Shown here: positions 1 through 5,623 of the stretch, one piece after another
Layout: every line of letters starts with the position of its first letter
Numbering within the stretch: position 1 is the stretch's first letter
Assembly: GCA_900769745.1 (NCBI GenBank)
Contig: CAAGHX010000030.1
Span: 1-7,525, forward strand
Source: an uncultured Alistipes sp.
GTDB taxonomy: Bacteria > Bacteroidota > Bacteroidia > Bacteroidales > Rikenellaceae
DNA length: 7,525 nt
Direction of reading: 5' to 3'
Program-made: the position numbers and the translations under genes
The notes under the pieces: model-generated
Seen by the model: the letters and a program-made list of their open reading frames with translations, nothing else
Told to the model about the DNA's origin: nothing
Databases searched by the model: none

Positions 1-1
1 T

Positions 2-313
2 AACCTCGACGGACTTAACTACCTCGCAGGTCGTCGCCTCAGCGATATCAACCTCATGGCTGAGCTCGGCGTGCAGATCGCCCATGTTGATGGTGGTGTG
101 CCAAACCTTCGCGTAGAGATTCCTGAGATTAACGAGCGTACCCTTGGTGCTCTTATCTACTTCTTCGAGAAGGCGTGCGGTATCAGCGGTTACATCCTCG
201 GCGTGAACCCATTCAACCAGCCAGGTGTTGAGGCTTACAAGAAGAATATGTTTGCTCTTCTCGATAAGCCTGGTTATGAGGAGGAGTCTAAAGCTATTAA
301 GGCCCGCTTGTAA
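2..313 (+). CDS. pgi: Glucose-6-phosphate isomerase, C-terminal fragment (5' end outside window)
   Basis: Cytoplasmic glycolytic enzyme that interconverts glucose 6-phosphate and fructose 6-phosphate. The frame is open from base 2 (NLDGLNYLAGRRL...) and ends at TAA 311-313, giving 103 visible residues; the family is roughly 450-550 residues long, so only the C-terminal part is present. The decisive evidence is the family's C-terminal signature G-x-I-L-x4-F-N-Q-x-G-V-E-x2-K, read here as GYILGVNPFNQPGVEAYK; its lysine is an active-site residue in characterised enzymes. The preceding EIPEINERTLGALIYFFE is also typical of the bacterial enzyme. An internal ATG at base 56 is not the start, because homology continues upstream of it to the window edge. 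The gene converges on the DUF819 gene and no co-transcribed downstream partner is visible. Identification is firm. Confidence 0.95.
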   Translation, partial: NLDGLNYLAGRRLSDINLMAELGVQIAHVDGGVPNLRVEIPEINERTLGALIYFFEKACGISGYILGVNPFNQPGVEAYKKNMFALLDKPGYEEESKAIKARL

Positions 314-315
314 TT

Positions 316-440
316 TGAAAATCGTCTAATGTGGCTCTTTCGGCATCTGCCTTGTTTGCCAAATCCTCACATACGCTTGGTATGCTGCGGTTTGTCAAAC
401 TGCGAGCAGCTTCGAAATAGCTCACATTATACAATTTTCA
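316..440. repeat. Long imperfect palindrome (about 60-nt arms, 5-nt loop) downstream of pgi
   Basis: The two halves of this stretch are near reverse complements. The outer stem pairs TGAAAATcGTcTAATGTG (316-333) with its complement ending at 440, with only two mismatches. A bulge at 422 follows, then pairing continues through GCT and TTTCG, a looser middle, GTTTG against its complement, and finally CATAC/GTATG closing on the loop GCTTG (375-379). It begins 3 nt after the pgi stop. No T-tract follows, so it is not a standard intrinsic terminator. It may be a 3'-end stabiliser of pgi mRNA, or a copy of a dispersed palindromic intergenic repeat (REP- or MITE-like). No transposase gene or flanking target duplication is evident. 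The inverted structure is seen directly; its role is unknown. Confidence 0.8.
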
Positions 441-456
441 GAGAGAGAAAATAAAC

Positions 457-486
457 AATGAGTGTCGCGTTTTCGTGGCACTCATT
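457..486. other. Perfect 13-bp hairpin with TTTT loop
   Basis: AATGAGTGTCGCG (457-469) pairs with CGTGGCACTCATT (474-486) across a TTTT loop. All 13 pairs form on the plus-strand RNA, two of them G-U wobbles (465/478 and 467/476). What follows is ATTGTTATAG rather than a run of T, so it is a poor terminator on its own, though it may help end or protect the pgi transcript. The wobble pairs favour folding of the plus-strand RNA rather than the minus-strand RNA, where they become A-C mismatches. That is weak evidence for function in a rightward transcript. Confidence 0.6.
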
Positions 487-494
487 ATTGTTAT

Positions 495-558
495 AGTGGA
501 GTCGGGAGCTGCGGTTTCAATGCCTGCGCAAGCCTAAAAACAATCACGACTATCCACT
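495..558 (+). other. Branched stem-loop, possible part of a structured RNA
   Basis: AGTGGA (495-500) pairs with TCCACT (553-558), and GTCG (501-504) pairs with CGAC (547-550), separated by a 2-nt bulge. Inside this, GCT-GCG (508-513) pairs with CGC-a-AGC (527-533). Together with the hairpin at 457-486 and the terminator at 571-602 this gives three stacked structures in under 150 nt with no reading frame of note; the longest ATG frame here is 13 codons. It could be the 3' untranslated region of pgi or an independent small RNA. I do not recognise an RNA family and see no clear promoter of its own. Confidence 0.3.
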
Positions 559-570
559 TTATGACAAATT

Positions 571-602
571 AAAAGGCATCGCAATGCGGCGATGCCTTTT
601 TT
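571..602. terminator. Bidirectional intrinsic terminator between pgi and the DUF819 gene
   Basis: A 12-bp stem AAAAGGCATCGC (571-582) / GCGATGCCTTTT (589-600) closes a 6-nt loop. Rightward transcripts end in six T; leftward transcripts end in TTTT followed by an A/T run. It lies 22 nt beyond the stop codon of the leftward DUF819 gene and also closes the rightward unit, as expected at a convergent junction. Confidence 0.85.
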
Positions 603-624
603 AGTGAATATGTTGCAGATAATT

Positions 625-1809
625 TTATGAAATAAGCGCAAGCAACTGCGCCATCAGCACGCCGAGGTGGTTGCCAACGGCATAGCCGACGATGCCGGCG
701 CCGAGACCTGTTACAATCACATTCTTATTACGCATAGCCGCTGCGGCCATAGGGACAAATGGGGGCGAGTTGATAAACGCCACCGACGAGATAACCATCG
801 AGTCGGCATCGACACGCATCAGGCGACAGAAGATGGCGTGGATAGCGAGCGAGATAAAGACCGCAATGGTCATAAATGCAAGCTGATACATTCCTCCGGC
901 AAGGTCGAGATTCGAGAAGTCGGCCATCGAGGCAATCGCCATACTGAAGATATAAATCAGATACATACCCACATCATAGCTTAGGTCGAGCTTGCGGATG
1001 GGGCGGATAAACGAGCTCAGTACACCAAGTGTTGTGAGCGAGAGGATAAAGACCACCATAAACCAACCCTCGGGCATACAGAGAGCCACGCCAGCCGACA
1101 CACCTGCAATTACAAGCGTTGCGCCAAGCATACGGCCCAGCTGTGCCATACCAGCCTTGGTAAAGAGTCGGCGGTAGGGGTTTTCGTTGGTTTTGTCAGC
1201 CGCCTCTGCGCCAAAATCATCATCTGTGCACTCCTTGTTCAATGTCTTTAAACCATCTGCTGGCTCGCCATAGAGGCGGCGGAACATGCGGATGCCAAAG
1301 CTGAAGAGGAACACAAAATAGATGAACGAGATGATGATATCGTATGAGTTGATGAGGATATATGTCTCGCTGTTGATGCGGAAGATGGCCTGCAGAGCAG
1401 CCGCATTGAGCGTGCCGCCTGTGTACATTCCTGTGATGATGCCACCCACCTTGTCGCCCTCGGCAAGATGCTGACCAAAAAGCAGATAGCCTGCCGTTAT
1501 AGCGATGCAAACCGAGAGGAATCCGCTAACTACAATCTTCACCTGCAGGCGTGCCTCTTTGCGAGTAAAGACGCATCCAAAGAGCATCATCGGGATAGCC
1601 AGCGGCACCATAATATTGGGCAGGAGCTCCTGCAAAGTTGCTATCTCGCTGGGGATAAATGGCAGGTTGCCTAAAATCATTCCCACTGCATAGAGCACCA
1701 TAATAGGGCCAATTTTGCCAAGTAGCGGCACTCGGCGGCACAACCATACAACACCCGCAGGCGTGATGCAGAAGATGAGCGTCAGGATGATGTAGTATAG
1801 AATCGTCAT
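625..1809 (-). CDS. DUF819-family integral membrane protein (putative transporter)
   Basis: A 394-residue, very hydrophobic protein with about ten predicted membrane spans, of unknown substrate. Family assignment (DUF819, the group containing Bacillus YjcL) rests on the overall pattern and on the paired glycine/asparagine motifs: TGMYTGGTLNAAAL at about residues 126-139 and a C-terminal NSPPFVPMAAAAM followed by GLGAGIVGYAVGNHLG. A charged cytoplasmic-type linker (about 180-215) separates two halves that begin with similar hydrophobic stretches, suggesting an inverted-repeat transporter fold; this last point is inference. The start is set at ATG 1807-1809. A longer frame begins with TTG at 1899, but that codon lies inside a strong promoter -7 box and the extra 30 codons cover a tandem repeat of 14-nt period. 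It lies downstream of gadBC but is separated by a terminator and has its own promoter, so a role in the acid-resistance system is not supported. Confidence 0.8.
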   Translation of the reverse strand: MTILYYIILTLIFCITPAGVVWLCRRVPLLGKIGPIMVLYAVGMILGNLPFIPSEIATLQELLPNIMVPLAIPMMLFGCVFTRKEARLQVKIVVSGFLSVCIAITAGYLLFGQHLAEGDKVGGIITGMYTGGTLNAAALQAIFRINSETYILINSYDIIISFIYFVFLFSFGIRMFRRLYGEPADGLKTLNKECTDDDFGAEAADKTNENPYRRLFTKAGMAQLGRMLGATLVIAGVSAGVALCMPEGWFMVVFILSLTTLGVLSSFIRPIRKLDLSYDVGMYLIYIFSMAIASMADFSNLDLAGGMYQLAFMTIAVFISLAIHAIFCRLMRVDADSMVISSVAFINSPPFVPMAAAAMRNKNVIVTGLGAGIVGYAVGNHLGVLMAQLLALIS

Positions 1810-1841
1810 AACGGTTTGGGTTTTGGTTAAGTTTTGCGGTA

Positions 1842-1867
1842 GCGGCCACACTGTTGCGGCCACACTG
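1842..1867. repeat. Tandem 12-bp repeat in the leader of the DUF819 gene
   Basis: GCGGCCACACTG occurs twice without mismatch (1842-1853 and 1856-1867), spaced by TT. It lies 33-58 nt upstream of the chosen ATG, in the presumed untranslated leader. Next to it, nearer the transcription start, is a 5-bp hairpin GCTCT-TGCG-AGAGC (1872-1885). The 14-nt period is not a multiple of three, so the repeat would not preserve a reading frame. Confidence 0.85.
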
Positions 1868-1896
1868 CTGGGCTCTTGCGAGAGCTTTATCGTGGA

Positions 1897-1928
1897 CAAA
1901 GTTAAGAAAAGTTTTGTTTAGCTCCAAT
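1897..1928 (-). promoter_or_regulatory. Bacteroidetes-type promoter for the DUF819 gene
   Basis: On the minus strand TAACTTTG (1904-1897) matches the -7 consensus TAnnTTTG exactly. Twenty nt upstream lies ATTG (1928-1925), fitting the -33 element (TTTG, often TTG). Transcription would begin around 1890, leaving a leader of about 80 nt before ATG 1809. The -7 box overlaps the TTG codon at 1899, which rules against that codon as the start. Confidence 0.7.
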
Positions 1929-1937
1929 TATAACCCA

Positions 1938-1972
1938 AAAGGCCGTTGCAACACTGTGGTTCAACGGCCTTT
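1938..1972 (-). terminator. Intrinsic terminator downstream of gadC
   Basis: AAAGGCCGTTG (1938-1948) and CAACGGCCTTT (1962-1972) form an 11-bp stem with a 13-nt loop. Read leftward, the stem is followed by TTTTGGG, a short T-run. It lies 56 nt past the gadC stop and just upstream of the DUF819 promoter, so it separates the two transcription units. Confidence 0.75.
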
Positions 1973-2027
1973 GCTATTGACTCCGCATCGGCTTATGGCG
2001 CCTTGGCAGAGCTATGAAAAGAGGGTG

Positions 2028-3602
2028 CTATTTCTGATTGCGAGGTGGCGTCTGCTTTGGCTTTTGCGCTGTGTTGCCAGTTATGGCAGAGCCATTGGCG
2101 GTTGCGTTATTAGCTGCGGAAGCGGTCGCCGCAGTTGACTGCGAAGCCTCCCAGTGGAATGGTGCGAAATCGGCGTTAGGGTCGCGCCACGATGGCTTGC
2201 GCATAGCGTAGATGATGTAGGGAATAGCCACCGCTATGATACAGCCGATAATCAGCACCGCATACCACACCTTGTGGCTACCTGTTGCAATCTGTCCAGG
2301 GGGCACGAAGCTGAGGATAAAGGCCAAGAGTGAGCCGCAGAATCCCACAACGCCCATCAACCACATAAGGCCGTTGCCCTTACCCAAACGGAATGGGCGA
2401 GGCGTGTTCTTCATCTTGTAGCGCAGCACTATGCCGGCGGCAAACATCAGCATATACATAATAAGATAGAGCAACACGGTGAGCTGCGAGAGAATCTGGA
2501 AAAAGGCCTGCACCGATGGCATCACGACGAAGAGCAATGAGAGCAGTGTCACGATTATACCCTGCACGATGAGGATGTTGCGCTGCACACCACGCTTGTT
2601 GCTTCGCTGGAAGAATGGGGGCAGATAGCCCGCCTTACCAACTGTGAAGATACCCTTTGATGGACCAGCCACCCAAGTAAGTACTCCCGCCAAAACGCCA
2701 AACATCAGTGCGATAGCGATGATTGGGCCGGCCCACGATATGTGGAAGTGCTTGAAGTAGTTGTCGAAGCCAATCAGGAGCGACTGCGTGAGGCTGATAT
2801 CCTTTGCGGGGATGATGAATCCCAGCGAGAATGTACCCAAGATGAAGATACAGACTGTTGCCAATGAGCCGATGATGATAGCCTTAGGGTAGTTGCGCGA
2901 GGGGTTGTTTACATCCATAACGTGCACACCCATCATCTCCATACCGGCATAGAAGAGGAAGATACTGCTGGCCAAGACTATATTGTCGAGCTTCTTCAGG
3001 TCGGGGAAGAAACTCTGCGACATATCCATATAGTTGTGGCCGCCTGTCGAGATGTAGATAATTCCCAACACGATAAGTATTCCTGCAGGTATGATTGTGC
3101 CTATCATTCCGCCCCATTTACTGATTTTACCTACCCAGCTAAGACCTCTGAGGGCGATAATCGTAGCCGCCCAATAGATAGCAAGCACGATTATAAGTGT
3201 GAAGAGCTTGTTTGAGGCGAGCGCAGCATCGTGAGTGTCGTTCATGCCGATAAATGCCATCGACACAGCGCCAAAGGTCAGCACCGTAGGGTACCAGATG
3301 GTCGATTCAATCCATTGTAGCCATATAGCCAGGAAGCCAGTTCGTGGGCCAAAGGCCTCGCCAACCCAGCGGAATACACCACCCTGCTTGTCGGAGAACA
3401 TAGCCGCCAGCTCGGCCGCAACCATAGCGGTCGGGATAAGAAATACGATGGCTGCAAAGAGATAGTAAAAGGCCGATGAGAGTCCATAGACAGTCTCGGC
3501 GGGGAGACCTCGGAGGCTCACAACGGCTGTGATATTCATGATTGCGAGTGTCATTACGCTCAGCTTGAACGCCTTGCCCGCAGTAGATTTTGTTGTATCC
3601 AT
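2028..3602 (-). CDS. gadC: GadC-like glutamate/GABA antiporter (APC superfamily)
   Basis: Inner-membrane amino-acid antiporter expected to import glutamate and export GABA, the product of the decarboxylase encoded just upstream; exchange plus decarboxylation removes cytoplasmic protons under acid stress. It has 524 residues (E. coli GadC has 511) and about 12 membrane spans. Recognisable stretches are GGVFRWVGEAFGPRTGF (E. coli GGVFAWVSNTLGPRWGF), PGRDYP-like NPSRNYPKA, VAGPSKGIF (E. coli IVGPSRGMY) and SLLAFILSFVPPGQI (E. coli SIMAFIVSFLPPDNI). The C-terminal tail (about 471-524) starts SWRDPNADFAPFHWEA, then becomes Ala/Thr/Asn-rich and ends in a basic PKQTPPRNQK. In E. coli the corresponding tail is a His-rich plug that closes the carrier at neutral pH; here histidines are almost absent. 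Start ATG 3600-3602 is preceded by an A-rich leader without a Shine-Dalgarno sequence. Substrate is inferred from context; a related amino-acid antiporter is the alternative. Confidence 0.85.
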   Translation of the reverse strand: MDTTKSTAGKAFKLSVMTLAIMNITAVVSLRGLPAETVYGLSSAFYYLFAAIVFLIPTAMVAAELAAMFSDKQGGVFRWVGEAFGPRTGFLAIWLQWIESTIWYPTVLTFGAVSMAFIGMNDTHDAALASNKLFTLIIVLAIYWAATIIALRGLSWVGKISKWGGMIGTIIPAGILIVLGIIYISTGGHNYMDMSQSFFPDLKKLDNIVLASSIFLFYAGMEMMGVHVMDVNNPSRNYPKAIIIGSLATVCIFILGTFSLGFIIPAKDISLTQSLLIGFDNYFKHFHISWAGPIIAIALMFGVLAGVLTWVAGPSKGIFTVGKAGYLPPFFQRSNKRGVQRNILIVQGIIVTLLSLLFVVMPSVQAFFQILSQLTVLLYLIMYMLMFAAGIVLRYKMKNTPRPFRLGKGNGLMWLMGVVGFCGSLLAFILSFVPPGQIATGSHKVWYAVLIIGCIIAVAIPYIIYAMRKPSWRDPNADFAPFHWEASQSTAATASAANNATANGSAITGNTAQKPKQTPPRNQK

Positions 3603-3631
3603 AAGAGTCTGTTTTTAGTTTTGGATTACAT

Positions 3632-3665
3632 AAGACTTTGAAGGGGCAGTCCCCTCCAAAGTCTT
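3632..3665 (-). other. Strong intercistronic hairpin between gadB and gadC
   Basis: AAGACTTTGAAGGGG (3632-3646) pairs with CCCCTCCAAAGTCTT (3651-3665) around the loop CAGT, 14 of 15 pairs. It sits 13 nt after the gadB stop and 29 nt before the gadC start. In the leftward transcript the stem is followed by ATGTAATCC, not a T-run, so termination is not expected. It more likely protects the gadB message, marks a processing site, or lowers gadC output relative to gadB. Confidence 0.75.
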
Positions 3666-3678
3666 TGGTCGAGAGCTA

Positions 3679-5088
3679 TTAGTGAGTATAGACGTGGCCC
3701 TTGCTCTTCTGCTGCTTTTGGCAGGCGATGCGAGTAGGTGTGGGGTACTCCAGCTTCTCAAGCTCGGCAACAGCGTTGCAGATGTCGCCCAAAAGCATAT
3801 CGGCCATATCGCGCGACATACCCTGGCGCACCACAATACGCATCACGACCATATCCTCTATGTTCTTTGGCATAGTGTAGGCCGGTACCATCCAACCACT
3901 CTGCAAGAGTTTGTCCTGCAAGTCGTAGAGGGTCCACTTGGCGTTCTTCTCGTACTCGGGCTTCATCGTCCAGATAAAGAGCGGATTTACGATATCCTTC
4001 GAGTAGTTCTCGAAGCAAGGCATCTGACCGATGGCCTCGTGGCAGTAGCGAGCGATGGCCATTGAGTTTTCGTGTACCTCCTTGTAACCCTCAAATCCCA
4101 AGCGGATGAAGTTGTAGTACTGAGCCAAAATCTGAGCAGCAGGGCGTGAGAAGTTGAGGCCCACCTGCGTGATGTTAGCGCCGAGGTAGTTCACGCTGAA
4201 CGCCATCTCCTTTGGTAGATACTTCTTGTCGCGCCATACTACCCAACCCAAACCTGGATATACAAGACCATACTTGTGGCCCGAAGTAGAGATTGAGAGC
4301 ACCCACTTTAGGCGGAAATCCCACTTCTTGTCGGGGTAGAGGAACGGAAGGATAAATCCGCCCGATGCAGCATCGACGTGGATAGGAATGTCGTAGCCGC
4401 TCTTCTTGTTGAACTTGTCGAGTGCGGCATCCAAAGCCTCGATGTCGTCGTTCATACCTGTCCACGTTACGCCCGCAATCGGTACGATGCAGATGGTGTT
4501 CTCGTCGCACATAGCTATAGCCTGCTCGATGTCGAGTGTTGGGTGCTGGTGGGTGATGGGCACCGTGCGCATCTCAATCTGCCAGAGCTGGCAGAACTTC
4601 TCCCACACCACCTGGTAGGCCGAGCTCATCACAAGGTTTGGCTTGTCGCAAGGCTTACCCTCGGCTTTGCGACGCTCGCGCCAGCGTAGCCACGCAGCCA
4701 CACCGCCAAGCATACAAGCCTCCGAGGAGCCGATACCCAAAGCGCCTGTCTTCCACTCGCTCTTCTCGGGCGAGTGCCACATATTGGCTACCATATTTAT
4801 ACAGCGACCGCACATCACCGCCACGCGAGGATACTCCGTCTCGTCGATGTAGTTGATGCTCACAGCCTCGTTCATCAGGCGTGTGGCGTAGTCGTCCATA
4901 TAGGTCGTTACGAATGTCGCCAAGTTAAGGCGAGGCTGTGTCTGTGGGAAGGTCTCGTCCTTGACCATCTGGTAGGCGATTTCGGGCGAGGTCTTGTGCT
5001 TAGGGATAAACTCTGCAGGTGCAGACTCACGCATCTGCTCTGAGCCGAATACGGCTGTTGTAACATTCTCTTGGTTGTTCTGTTTCAT
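3679..5088 (-). CDS. gadB: Glutamate decarboxylase (PLP-dependent, group II)
   Basis: Cytoplasmic enzyme converting L-glutamate to GABA and CO2 with uptake of one proton. It has 469 residues (E. coli GadB has 466) and aligns over its whole length with an offset of about four. The PLP-binding lysine is K272 in SISTSGHKYGL (E. coli K276), preceded by H271. D239 in VDAASGG contacts the cofactor ring, and Q159, T58 and D82 match E. coli Q163, T62 and D86. GIGSSEACMLGG (118-129) is the phosphate-side motif. The N-terminal 15 or so residues, which in E. coli form a low-pH membrane-associated helix bundle, are present but divergent. The last residues are KGHVYTH. In E. coli the near-terminal H465 caps the active site at neutral pH, and the terminal His here could do the same. 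The start ATG 5086-5088 lacks a Shine-Dalgarno sequence. It is first in an apparent gadB-gadC operon. Family and activity are secure. Confidence 0.96.
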   Translation of the reverse strand: MKQNNQENVTTAVFGSEQMRESAPAEFIPKHKTSPEIAYQMVKDETFPQTQPRLNLATFVTTYMDDYATRLMNEAVSINYIDETEYPRVAVMCGRCINMVANMWHSPEKSEWKTGALGIGSSEACMLGGVAAWLRWRERRKAEGKPCDKPNLVMSSAYQVVWEKFCQLWQIEMRTVPITHQHPTLDIEQAIAMCDENTICIVPIAGVTWTGMNDDIEALDAALDKFNKKSGYDIPIHVDAASGGFILPFLYPDKKWDFRLKWVLSISTSGHKYGLVYPGLGWVVWRDKKYLPKEMAFSVNYLGANITQVGLNFSRPAAQILAQYYNFIRLGFEGYKEVHENSMAIARYCHEAIGQMPCFENYSKDIVNPLFIWTMKPEYEKNAKWTLYDLQDKLLQSGWMVPAYTMPKNIEDMVVMRIVVRQGMSRDMADMLLGDICNAVAELEKLEYPTPTRIACQKQQKSKGHVYTH

Positions 5089-5099
5089 AGCTTTGAATT

Positions 5100-5137
5100 A
5101 TAGTGTGAATAAAATAATTGGAATAACTGCACACTAT
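5100..5137. promoter_or_regulatory. Inverted repeat upstream of gadB, possible operator
   Basis: ATAGTGTG (5100-5107) and CACACTAT (5130-5137) are perfect 8-nt inverted repeats separated by 22 AT-rich nt, located 12-49 nt before the gadB start. A related half site, CACAAACTATG (5142-5152), follows 4 nt later. The placement in the only upstream region of an acid-inducible operon suggests a regulator site or a leader hairpin. I could not place a convincing -33/-7 promoter pair here; TAGTTTG at 5151-5145 is the nearest -7 candidate. Confidence 0.35.
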
Positions 5138-5167
5138 GTTTCACAAACTATGCCAATTTCGAACAGC

Positions 5168-5197
5168 AAAAAAAATCGCCACCCCGAAAGGTGGCGA
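5168..5197 (-). terminator. Intrinsic terminator of the secreted-protein cluster
   Basis: Stem TCGCCACC (5176-5183) / GGTGGCGA (5190-5197) with a 6-nt loop. Read leftward it is followed by eight T (5175-5168). It lies 13 nt beyond the stop of the last small secreted gene and upstream of gadB, so it insulates the gad operon from the cluster. Confidence 0.9.
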
Positions 5198-5210
5198 AAA
5201 TAAAAGAGTT

Positions 5211-5582
5211 TTAATAACTATAACGTTTCAACGCATTATTATCCTTTTCAACCTCCTTTAAAAGACATTGAAAAAGTTCCTCATCCATATTAATCTCTGC
5301 TCCCGACTTTACCGTTACTGCCCAACCAATTTTACCGTCAAATTTTTTCGGTAAACGGTCGTATGCTTGTGTACAAACTGCATAAGACGGACTTGTTTTA
5401 TCAATAAGTGTAAAAATACCACCATTCAATGACAAAAACACATCAGGATCAGCCTTTGGAACACCCGTTGTGCCTATATACTGCACTCTCTCCTTCTTTG
5501 GTTTCTTGGCCTTCTTTGACTTTTGGCCGGCCGCAAAAGCTGTGAAAGGAGTTGCGAATAGCAGACTTACCGCTATTAGCAA
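5211..5582 (-). CDS. Small exported Lys-rich protein, second paralogue (start codon uncertain)
   Basis: An unrecognised protein of 123 residues when read from TTG 5582. A Sec signal peptide (hydrophobic core ending ATPFTAFAA) is followed by a Lys-rich segment (about 20-30) and a compact domain (48-118) with FLSLNGGIFTL, AVCTQAYDRL and SGAEINMDEELF. The same domain occurs in the neighbouring paralogue and in the lipoprotein upstream. Homology continues 8 codons beyond the TTG: the frame reads KRAKFNTIL where the paralogue reads MRAKFNYII. The position of the paralogue's ATG is AAG here (5606-5604). Translation must therefore begin at TTG 5582, which would leave a signal peptide with no basic N-region, or at a rare ATT (5612 or 5609), 11-14 nt after the upstream stop. 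The rest of the frame is intact. It could be a recent start-loss pseudogene, but the conserved motifs suggest it was functional until recently. Function unknown. Confidence 0.6.
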   Translation of the reverse strand: MLIAVSLLFATPFTAFAAGQKSKKAKKPKKERVQYIGTTGVPKADPDVFLSLNGGIFTLIDKTSPSYAVCTQAYDRLPKKFDGKIGWAVTVKSGAEINMDEELFQCLLKEVEKDNNALKRYSY

Positions 5583-5623
5583 TATGGTATTAAATTTAGC
5601 TCTCTTAATAATAAGTTTAGCGA

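Noticed and set aside
459..497. 13-codon ATG frame downstream of pgi
   Set aside because: It lies within a perfect hairpin and a branched stem; too short and without any coding evidence.
1810..1899. N-terminal extension of the DUF819 protein from TTG 1899
   Set aside because: The TTG lies in the -7 promoter box and the 30 extra codons cover a tandem repeat with a 14-nt period; the hydrophobic protein starts naturally at ATG 1809.
1526..1927. Minus-strand frame of 133 codons overlapping the DUF819 gene
   Set aside because: Out-of-frame shadow of the membrane protein gene with no family resemblance and the same DNA already explained.
3682..4065. Plus-strand frame of 127 codons inside gadB
   Set aside because: Antisense shadow of a well-conserved decarboxylase; its composition reflects the complementary codons.
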